Shown here: in pieces, positions 1-11,500 of the stretch
Layout of the letters: every line of letters starts with the position of its first letter
How positions within the stretch are numbered: position 1 is the first letter of the stretch
NCBI RefSeq assembly: GCF_000003605.2
Contig: NW_003128149.1
Coordinates: 1-33,163 of the forward strand
Source of the DNA: Saccoglossus kowalevskii
Taxonomy: Eukaryota; Hemichordata; Enteropneusta; Harrimaniidae
Length of the DNA: 33,163 bases
Direction: 5' to 3'
Made by a program: the position numbers and the translations under genes
The notes under the pieces: generated by a model
Databases searched by the model: none
The model's input: the letters and a program-made list of their open reading frames with translations, nothing else
What the model was told of the DNA's origin: nothing

Positions 1-1095
1 GTGTTAATGTCACTGCGTACACTGGGTATTGCCGCTGTGTACAATGGGTAATGTCACTGTGTACTCTGGGTAATATTATCGGGTTCACTGGGTAATATCA
101 CGTGATACACTTGGTAATGTCACTGCGTACACAAGGTAATGTCACTATATACACTGGGTAACATCACTGGGTACACTGGGTAATGTCACTGTGTACACTT
201 GGTAATGCCACCGTGTACACTGGGTAATGTCACTGTGTACACTGGGTAATGTCACTGTGTACACTGGATAATGTCACTGTGTACACTGGGTAATGTCAAT
301 GTGTACACTGGGTAATGTCACTGTGAACACTAGATAATGGCACTGCGTAATATCACTATGTAAACTAGGCAATGTCACTGTGAACACTAGATAATGGTAC
401 TGTGTACACTGGGTAATGTCACTGTGTACACTGGGTAATGTCACTGTGTACACTAGATAATGTCACTGTGTACACTGGGTAATGTCAATGTGTACACTAG
501 ATATAGTAACTGTGTACACCGGGTAATGTCACTTTGTACACTGGGTAATGGCACTGTGTACACTGGGTAATGTCACTGGATACACCGAGTAATGTCACTG
601 GGTAATGTGCCTCGGTACACTGGGTAATGTCACTTTTTACACTGGGTAATGTCACTGGTACACTGGATAATGTCACTGGGCAATGTGCCTAGGTACATTG
701 GGTAATGTCACTGGGTACACCGGGAAATGTTACTGGGTTCCGCGGGTAATGTCACTGGGTACACTGGGTAATGTCACTGGGTAATGTGCCTAGGTACATT
801 GGGTAATGTCACTGGGTACACCAGGAAATGTTACTGGGTGCGGCGGGTAATGTCACTGGGTACGTCACTGGGTACACCAAGTAATGGCACTGTGTGCACT
901 GGGTAATGTCACTGGGTACACTGGGTATTGTCGCTGGGTACACCGAGTAATGTGCCTAGGTACATTGGGTTATGTCCCTAGGTACACCAGGTAATATCAC
1001 TGGGTACACTTGGAAATGTCATTGTGATGCTGGGTCTTGTCATTGGGTACACTGGTTAATGTCACTGGATGCACCGGGTAATGACAATGGGTACA
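1..1095. repeat. 22-bp minisatellite array, truncated by the left edge
   Basis: About 50 tandem copies of a 22-bp unit built around GTCACTGTGTACACTGGGTA plus AT. Copies differ by point changes, and shortened units of about 13-15 bp are mixed in. A higher-order block containing GTGCCTAGGTACATTGGG recurs near 665-735 and 780-845. The array fades out near 1095 and starts before the window, so its full length is unknown. It has no coding potential. Confidence 0.95.
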
Positions 1096-4000
1096 CATTA
1101 TGCATATAAGCCTCAAATACATTGCGCTACAAGTGCTGGTTTAGTATAAATCACTTCCATTTGAATCCAAATACGACCGAAGTCAGAATATTGTTGTTAT
1201 TACGGTGAGCCCATTGCTATACTAAATTATGACAATACCTAGAGGGCGGTGTTAACAAATTAAAAATAGCAGTTAATCATTAAAGCCTTTTTTAAGCTAC
1301 ATAATTATTAGTTTGTCATTATGGATGTGACAAGTAGAAGTAAATACGATGAATATGTGCTGCAATATAACCGACAGAAATGTGGCTACTATCTAATACT
1401 AGCTGTGATAATAATTCTTGGTTACGGCTTTTAATTTCCATTCCAAACCATTCTAAAAGTACAGGGAATAATCTAAAATGATCCTCGTAAAAACAATACG
1501 AGTAACATTTAATTGAAACAATAATACGAATATGCACACTGAATGCAATGCACCCTAAACACACCATTGAGGTTAGATAAATATCTATACTTTCTTGGAC
1601 TGCAGTCGGACATGCTTGTCTATATAAACTGTCACACACAAAAACGCATGGCTCATACAAACAAATTCTGCAAGAACATGCTATATAGCAGCACACTTGG
1701 TGTGGGATCACGATGTTGCTGACCAAGCCTAATTTTGTGCGTGAACGTGTGATTTATGTACATGTTTGGTGGTCATTTGAAGGTCCATGCGCCTGTCGGG
1801 CAATCGATATAATGTAGAATATATAAATAATATATATATAAATTTCAATAATATTAAAAATCAAAACGTCTATGATTTATAGACTACGGAATTAAAAAAG
1901 ATGTAGTTACTACAAAAACTGTACATCAAAAACAACTGATACACTTCATCTATTACATGATTTACTATTTATTATTTATCTACGAATAGAACCTTATCCA
2001 GGCGATTTTATGCTTGTCGTTGATTGGTCGATGAGTCATAGCAGTACTACTTTCAAAGACGCCCATCAAAAAATTGCCATGCGTACGCGTTGTTTGTAGA
2101 TTCTGGCTGTTTTCAAAATGAGAAGCTCATTTTTTTCGTAGCACAAACGCAACAGTATGCACAGTAGGAAGATTTTGGTGTCAACACCAGTAAGTGCTTT
2201 CGTTTGTTATATTTATTCTCCTGGCCATCGACTGACTCGGCTTGATGAAACGAGTAGCAACTTCGTAACTGTTATTCCGCGATGAAATTATTTTCTTTTG
2301 TAAATTATAACTATTTCACCTTCTCCAGGGCGTTAACGGAAAAATCATTATTAGCTATCGATAACATATTTTAAAACTGGTAAAGTAAAAAGAAATCAAC
2401 ACGAGAGCCCCCTAATAACAAAAACACGCCAAAAATACGCTTAGTAAAAATCTTGTTGGGTTTCACCACAGAATGGCGGTGTGTAGTGGCAGAGATACTT
2501 TCGGCGATCTAACCACAAAGAATTCTGTAAAGGAGAATATTGTCATCATGACCAACGCTGTTGTGTGGTTATTATCAGGAGAATAACCGCCATCTGGAAT
2601 TTGTTCTAAAACGTATCGTAGAATTCAGTTGCATCTTTCCAATCATATTAAATTTTGAAAGATATATTTTAAAAACAATGCCCGGTAACATGAGACAATT
2701 AGCCACACTTATACTGTTCCCAAATTTTACAATTTTGTGTAATATTGGCAAGTTTGAAAACAGAGGACAATACACAAGCATATACAGCTTTTTTTAAATG
2801 GTTGTTAAAAACTGTCGAGTAATAGGCACTCGTTTAAAATTGATGATCATGGCCACCGCCATTGAGCACATTAACATTAAGCAAATGTATATTCAATATA
2901 TTCGTATGTTTAATGACATTTTATTGTGATTTATTAACTCGAATTATAAATGATAATAAATCATCAATAGTTGATACTTGGTGGCGATAGTTTCAATTTT
3001 ACGCAAGTCGTGACACAACTCTATATATAATCATCTTCTATACATACTGTGCTCAAATAATAATGTGTATAGCGAAAGTAACGGAAAAATGATATGGTTT
3101 TGTTATGTAAATGAATTCACAGGTGGGTATACATACATATAATTGGTAAATTGTAGCATTCTTCCCCCAGCGTATATAATTATATATAATAAACCCAGAC
3201 ATATGCTAATTAAGCTATTGAATATCGTTTCAATCAAAATATTTTTGGCCAGGTTTGGTTTGTTATCAGTTTAAATAGCCATTTTTATATTTGAATGTAA
3301 GATTTTACCTATTGTAATGCATGGCTTTGAAATATAGGGCTTTGACAAGGGGAAATGCCGTAGAAAACTTCATATCAGCATTGCAAATATGCTTGTAGCG
3401 CTTCTAGATGAATTGGGTCAACATAGCTTAAAGTTGTGTCGTTTTGTAAGAATTGTAAAATACTGCCTTCGTATACTCAGCGGAAATCAAAATTGTAACG
3501 TTTAAACAAAGTTATATTTTTCAACACTGCCAAGCAAATATCGGAAAACCGTGTTTGGTGTAAAAGTTAAACACTCTGTTATTTTTGTATGGTTTTGGTG
3601 AAGCATGGATTAATCGAGGTGTGGGTTGTGAGAAATATTTCCTGGCAACTCTTAAGTCATAATATTATGAGATCGATTATCAATGTTGGCAAGAAGAACT
3701 AAGAGGATATCCTAAACCAGATCAGATTCTGTATGAACAATTTAAATTGTGTTGCTCGACGAAAAATATTTAAACTACATGATAATACTGATTTCTTGCA
3801 CACTTTACTGAGATTCCGTGTTTCTGTACATTCACTCAACTATATGCAGGCATGGTAATAAATAATCTGGTCAGATCATACCTTGTATATCCATTCTATA
3901 CAGCTAGTATAGTAGAGCTTGAATCTTATCTGCCCAACGTTTCCTGGATTGAGAGAAAAAAAATATATTCCTAGCTATTGTTGTATAGTATCCTATCTTG

Positions 4001-4741
4001 GTAAATTTGATGAGTACTAACCGCAATCAAATTATATAAAATCTATCCAAACTTTGTAGTTTTATGCTGCTCTATTCCTCAACAATATACATGTTGGCGT
4101 ACTGTGCATGTGTGGGCCTGTGACTCAGTTTCAGTACCAATGCGATTATATGTGCGAGTTGTTTAAAATAGTAATTAGGAAAAACGAGTTAATAGTTGAT
4201 CTGCGGTTCTCTAAAAGATAGTAAGCGCTTCAACGACCTATATATCACATGAAAGCTTAGATATAAGCAAACATAATAGTACATATACCATACCAGTGTA
4301 TGTTTCAGATTACCTGAAGAGCAATTTTGCAATTGTGGTTGCTTGACCTGTGTTTTATAACAACGGCCAAACAACCCGACATGTCATGACAATTTGTTGT
4401 CGGTGACCCAACTCTAGATATCCCATTGAGTATATGTGAACATATGCACAAGTGTCAGAGTAATAAGAACATTTACTAAATAATGACCAATGAATTTTAG
4501 TTAATACAATGTTTCTTGCAGCAGTCAATTATAATTATCAGAGTACACTGAAAAACAAATGCTTTAATAAATAAACCAAATATTAAATGATATATTCAAC
4601 AATAGTTGACAAAGGCATAGATTAAAAAAAACGACAAATGAGTTTATACATCTTTGAACAATTGTTTTCGTGAAGCATTTGTTTAAGTAATAAACAAACA
4701 GAATACCATAATACAAGACGGCTCACTGAATGATACATCAA
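1096..4741. other. AT-rich intergenic region, no gene recognised
   Basis: This stretch lies between the 22-bp array and the polyadenylation signal of the receptor gene. The longest open frame is on the minus strand at 1319-1726 (135 codons, Cys- and Ile-rich). It matches no family I know, and its composition looks like translated AT-rich noncoding DNA. I found no splice-flanked exon, tRNA or transposon end that I could support. A short plus-strand frame at about 2157-2189 ends in CCA before GTAAGT but has no partner exon. Confidence 0.6.
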
Positions 4742-4747
4742 TTTATT
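4742..4747 (-). terminator. AATAAA polyadenylation signal of the receptor gene
   Basis: TTTATT on the plus strand is AATAAA on the minus strand. It lies about 120 nt downstream of the TGA stop of the receptor pseudokinase gene, the expected place for a short 3' UTR. Confidence 0.65.
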
Positions 4748-4864
4748 AATAATAATTGTTATTATCAAAAATCAACTCTGGCAATCACCAATGTTAATGA
4801 CACAAAACAATATACGAACACATTGAGTTAAAAGTTTCACAATTATAACAGAGATTGAATTTCT

Positions 4865-5556
4865 TCAGCTGTCCTCCTCTGTCTTACATAGAATAGTATA
4901 AATGTTGGAAATAATATCGCTGCATTCTGGTCGTGTGGATGGGGTTTCATTCCAACACTGGGTCATCATAGTATATCTGGGAAAACATTAAATGACTCAA
5001 AAATAGTTTTTCTTTTTCACTACCATCGAGATTATTTTTGTCTCAGTCTAAGTATATTATATACATATCAATCTGACCTTGTAATTATAAGTAGAAAATA
5101 GATTATAAGTAGATTATAAGTATGTCGCAATGCGTATTTATTTTCTGTGTAGCATACACCATCTCAAAACATTGAAGGTTATAATACACGATGTGTACTA
5201 CTGGTCGGACCTTCATAGTGCCCTCAACATGCGATAACAACTAACCATTATATTACTTACATTGCCACACTACAACTTGACGGCTTTGGCATCTTGTATC
5301 CTTGTTGCAACTCGTGTATAATATCAGCTGGTGTCATTTCAGGGTAAGGTGTATCGCCTAATGTAAACAAGTTGAAAACATCGATTTATTTTTATTTGGG
5401 TCTATGCACAAGCGTATTATGCGTTGTTCCTGAAAAATACTCACCAAAATTGAATATTTCCCACATAACGATTCCGTATGACCAGATATCAGATTTGGTG
5501 GTATATACACAGTCCATAATGGATTCTATAGCCATCCACCTCAGCGGCAAACGACC
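4865..5556 (-). CDS. Receptor exons 17-19: kinase C-lobe and stop
   Basis: Exons 5445-5556, 5261-5357 and 4865-4976. They encode [41 protein letters not shown] and [16 protein letters not shown], the standard tyrosine-kinase subdomains VIII to XI. The protein stops about ten residues after the kinase fold (..CKTEEDS, TGA at 4865-4867), so there is no C-terminal signalling tail. Confidence 0.93.
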
Positions 5557-8500
5557 CTGTATAAATGGATATGATATATTACATAAAACATTCTAATACA
5601 ATAATTATTCGGTATGATACGATTAGTAAAATATTAACTTACACACGTTCTTGCTTCAAATTCTTTTGAGTCAATAACTGCAGTCGACATACCCAGATCT
5701 GCGATCTTGCAAGTTTTTGCTTTGCCAACTTGGATGTTTTTAGCCGCTAACGATCGTAGAATGCACTGAAAAAATCGAATAAAGTGGTATTAACAGTACG
5801 TTGGCGATTTATATATTAAATATAGTGTAATAACGTATACGATAAGTAACACTTACGTCTCTTTCCGCGAGATATGACAGTCCATTGGCAATTTGCATTG
5901 CGAAATTTAGAAATTCAACAAACATCTTTATGTCTCTACAGTTGCCTTCAAAGTTGGAAGAGATTTTACATTGTTTCAAATACGACTTTAAATCGCCATA
6001 CTGACAATACTCCATGACAATGCACTCTGGTTCTGGAGAGAAACATTTTTTTTATATAATCAGTGTAATCCACGTTAAAACAATTGACTATAAAATAAGG
6101 TATTTTTTTAATATTGTTTGTGCCGGGCGACATTTTCGGACGTTGATGTCACTGCTGTTTTGCCGTGTACGTTCTCCCAAACCGAATACCGTGTGTTTTG
6201 AATATCCTCCGATTTATACTGCCGAGTAAACAGTCGGTTCTGGACACTCATTTTCCCTGGAGCGTGGTGAACACACTACCCTATGTACCACTGTCTCTTA
6301 CCTTGACAGTATCCAAGTAAAGATATTATATTCAAATCCTCTGGAATGGACTTCAGAGCCTTCATTTCCTTCAGAAAATATTTTCTTCCATTAATACGGT
6401 TGGCATCATCTGATATATGGAAAAATTACAAAAATAACGTGAAATATATGATATCACATACGTAGAGACTGCTTAGTGCCAGTCGTTACATCGTAACGTT
6501 GTGTTGGAAAATAAAATATAGATAGTATATATAATCTACCTTTGAGAACTTTGATAAGAGCCGGAACTATCTGCGTTAGGCCAACTCGAACTTCTGATTT
6601 AATTAATTTAGTATCCATATGACACAACAAGTCTTCTCTGAATTGTACATTTGTAAAAGGAATTCCCTCGTCCATATCCTGGTATTTAAAAGTATCGTTT
6701 CATAATAAACATAATAGATGATAATACTATTAGACTATGCTGTTATTGCTCAATAGACAATATGTATAACCGAAAAATGTGATACCTGAATGTCTATAAC
6801 TTACCATTTCTAATGTCTCGGAGTTTGCTATGAAAACAAAATATTATAAATGTTTTGATAGTGTAAATAATTGGTGTAGTCTTTAATAATCCATTTATAT
6901 ACACAATCCCACCGATGCATGCAACGGCAACTTTATTATAAATACGTTTACTGTTTGGCAATATTTATACACTTTGATGTGTCTCAAAGCCAAGTATGAC
7001 AACATGTTTCTTTGAAAAATAAAACACCTGGTGACGTATTATACAAAAATATCGTAAATTGTAAACAAAATACACGTAAACATTACCCATGGTATCCTCT
7101 TGATGTTTCTGAATAGTCATATACACTGCATTGTCATTTCCACGCCATTGATTTAGTTGCATGTAATCAGGGTTGCTGTATGGTAAGAATTCACAGAGTC
7201 AGTACGAGGAATTGTGGGAAACCACACTCTATGATAATCATAAATTGATTCAAAAAATACTTACCTTTCCTGTTTTAAAACTACATCAGATGGTGCTATG
7301 AAAAAAAAACAATAATATTAAATGAATGAGTTACCAAAGCGTTAAACTACATCAACACTTTGACTAATTAGTTAATTATTATGCACATTTTCACTTAATT
7401 TTTAGTCACATACCTCTGTTCGAAGACTTGCACCTTCTTGCAATATAAAACACGACATAAATGACAATAAGTATTATGATTAACCCTGACACTCCTACTC
7501 CAATTATAAGTCCTGTAGATATCGGTGATTCTGTTGGTTCTGTAAGAATTTCTCTAATTTAGAAGGCTGCATCATATATTTATATTCCGTAAAAATCTAA
7601 TTTCACAATACTCAACACCAGACATAGTTATGTATTGCTAAGATTATTATTATTATATAAACAAAGTATATGATATTTTAAGATGTGTTACTTTTGCTAT
7701 AATATAACTGTAATTCTTACCTAACACAATTAAAGTTATGACGAAATCAAAATTCCCCAGGGTATTTTGTGAACGACATGTGTAGTTTCCATTATCGTTA
7801 TACTTAAGTGTTTTAATTTCCAGAGTACTGATCCACGTCGTTTCATTTGTTTGTAGAACCCAAAACCAACGACCAGTGTCATTGACGATAACTTTATTGG
7901 TCGGGTCATACCAGGTAAATATGGCGTCTGGATTACTGCTGATATTACACTGCAGCTTCATATCACTGTTTGCGTAATTTTTAACAGTTGTGTGTTGCTC
8001 AGCTGTTCCAACTGGAGGGTCTGAAAAAATCAAATGTGTAGGCATGTTACGTAGAATACAAATTGCTAAATTGATCATGTCATGAGGATTATGTTATACC
8101 TACAAAATATTACGTAAACAGACATTGACGGAGTCTGTACTTACAATGCACATTTAACGTTTCGGAAATTGACGTAACTGTGTCAGGATACTTCGTATTG
8201 TGAGCCTCGCAGTATACGGACTTCCCGTGATCGAAACGAGTGAATGCTCTTGTCAGCGTTTGCGATGTTCTAATTCCATATTGATTCATTTCATATTCTG
8301 AATTCCCAGGTATATTGTTTACCACTTTATTTCCTATGAACCACTGTAGATGGGCCTCAGGGTTACTAAGACATGATGTGCAGGTTAAAGTAAGATTTTC
8401 ATCAGCCACAATCTGTTCGACATAACCTGTCATCGTAGTCTGACATGGATATGGTTCTGAAGGAGGAACTGTAACGAAACCAAATATTCAATTCAAATTA

Positions 8501-11500
8501 CTTGAACAGTGTGTTTCGTAGTAAACATTTACAATCGATGTTTAATGAATCAGGGAGTTAAAGAACGGTGGTCGTCGCGTGTAAAATACATTGTATATTT
8601 ACAGGAAATTCGAACACGCTCGACCACCGCCCTTTAATAATACAAATGTTACTTACATAATACATCTAATTCAACTCGACGAGATATGACTCTGTCATTT
8701 TGCACAATATTATATACCTCGCAGTGGAACTGGTTATAATTGTCTTGAGGTGTTAAGTTGATATGCAGACTCTGTTTCGCAACTATTCCAGCAAAGTCTC
8801 CCTCGATATAATACACAGGGCTGATAGACTCATGGATACCAATAGATATAGTTATATTATTTTTAAACCACAGAATTGATGGAGCAGGATTACTCGATCC
8901 CGTAGTACAGGTGAGTGTCACGTTGTCCCCTTGATTCACCGAATCACTGTAACCATCCAGATATGCATTCTGAGGACCAACTAATATTATATAAATAAAT
9001 ATAAACAAACATACTATGCATTATTATATAAACGGATACAACTGCATTTTAGGTTGCATTATACTTACATGATACTTGTATCGGACCACATAGGCATGCC
9101 AATGGCTGCTGTTGAACCATGTTATAAGCCTCGCATATATAAGTCCCCATATTATCATTTCTATTGAGACTCCACTCATATTTAAGTGTGACTGTTGTGT
9201 CATTGTAGAGTGCTGCCGTATGGTCGGTCATGATGTCACCATTAGATTCATTCATCCACCGTAATGTTGCTAATGGGTTGCCATCAATTGACGTACATGT
9301 AATAGACATAGTATCGCCTTCGATAAGATTGTCTACATTGCCATAACACGTGGGGTGTCCCGGTGCATCTAATATTAAACATGATTAAATATTGATATAA
9401 CTCGTCTGCCTACCATATTACAATTATAGAACGGTAATATGAGACCTTAGAGTATATAAATCCACGTTTAGCGTTTATAATAATTATGATTAAATATCAC
9501 GTGGCTATAAGATCACTTACATTTCACATCGAGTTTCTTCGTGTAGCAGTGACGTTCTGTTAACACGTGCATACCTTCACATCTATAGGTTTGACCATTG
9601 TCGTATTTATCCAAGACCAATGTCAGCTCATTTACTGTAATCAGATATTGATCACCGGGTGATGGTGTAGAATAACCTTGATCTTGTAATTGAACACTAT
9701 CATTGTACCATACTAGTTGTGGATATGGATTACCATCTATGGCAGTACATCTCATCGTTATTACGTCTCCAGTTGTCAAGCTCTGATTTCCGGGAAGTAT
9801 TTCACAAGTTGGCCAAATTGTATCAGGTTCATCTAAGAATTAAAGCATTAAACACAACATGACGAGTGTGTTATTGTTATTAAGTATGTATTTATGTACG
9901 TATCTGGACTCGCTGATGCATTAAGGAACACTTTAGCTAGACATAAAGCAACACTACTTTTTAGCTATTGTTGTAACTATATGTGTTATCGAACATATTA
10001 TAATTTTTTACATTGTCATGTTTGCTCAGGTGCAGTCAATGAAGCTGTCGATCGAAAAACCTTTTTCAAGAAGATTTTTCAAAGCAGGAAAACATTTTCT
10101 TGGGACAGGGGAAAATTGTGTAATTTTTTAAAAACTGTTTTGAAGGTGGGGAACGTTGGTGAACTTGAAGATGAACATTAATTGTGAAGGGAGGGACAAG
10201 TTTCTGCATGTAATATAAATTCTTTACCCTCTGAGTAGGTTATTGGTCAACTTTTAATTCCCCCTCTTTAGTCCAGATTAATCATTCTAACTTTCTAGAT
10301 CTGTAAAATGCATTTCGACATAAAAGAATATCATAACACTTGTATGATGTACCAGTTTGCTGAACAGATTTATTAGCAGTGCCTGATTAAATAAAGCCCC
10401 TCCACGCAATCAGGACGTTTTATTACATGAACATTGCTTAATTCAGTGTTCTGCCAAGTCACCATATGCAATGGCTGAGTGACTCGACATGGTCCATAGT
10501 CTTTATCGCGCTTCAAAATATCGATAGATAAAATATTTATATGAGATGACTGGTACAACATGGCTGTTTCGCAGAATCTAACAGGATCTAGTTTTAGCTG
10601 TGTGCCGAAACCTAACTAACGATAATTGATTTGTCAATCAGTAAAAAAAAATGTTCAACATTCAACTCAAACAGATACCATGTTGGTTTTTGGTAGGTAG
10701 GCATGTGGTTATGTGATATAGGTGTATCTGTGATCACAATAACTTAATAACAGCTACAATGCTTACTTTTAATGGCTTTTATTAAAGATCTAGAACGAAC
10801 ACATTAACCATTTGTTACCCGTTGCGAACTGACGCTATCAGGTATATTTTCGTAATGGTTCACAGAAAAGAATACCTTTCAAAGAGTATTTTCTTTCAAA
10901 GAAGACACGGGTAGTAAGTTTTGATGTAAACAATTCTAAATATATTTACATACATAGTACACTGAGAAATCTGTTATCACTCCTATAGGAACCAGCAATA
11001 TTGGTGACCATACAGGAATACAACCCCGCATCACTTCTCAAAACACGAGATATGTCTATGTGTGGATTTGATGAATACATTCTCGTTCCATTACAGTACC
11101 ATGTGTACGACACGCCATACGTACTGGACGTGATGCATGTCATGGTGACATTGGAAAACTCGGGTACTAAAGATGTAAACCATATTATTGCATTCGTTGG
11201 AGGTTCTGTGTGGTAATAAGTGAGGTTTAGTTAGTCAATAAACCCATGCTGGAACTTTATTAACACACTAAATGTTTAAGTTAATATGTTACATTGGCGT
11301 CTTTCAAAGCAGTATAACTTACAAGTACATCAGATGTACCTACCGAGCACGTTCAACACAACTCTGTCATAGATGGAGTAATACCGGTAATCATATGTAT
11401 AGCACCAGTATACACCGTTATCTTCAATTATCGTATTGTTTATTTCTATAGAAACGACATCTAAATATCGGTGTCTATCATATCCCGGATACAAATACTT

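Noticed and set aside
1-1095. CRISPR array
   Set aside because: The units are contiguous without spacers and the DNA is clearly from an animal nucleus; it is a minisatellite.
1319-1726. 135-codon minus-strand open frame
   Set aside because: No family signature, no signal or membrane pattern, no supporting splice sites or promoter; plausible by chance in this much DNA.
2157-2195. ATG frame ending at GTAAGT, possible first exon on the plus strand
   Set aside because: Only 11 codons and no downstream exon could be found.
9894-10181. 95-codon plus-strand open frame
   Set aside because: Lies in a receptor intron antisense to the gene, with no recognisable domain.
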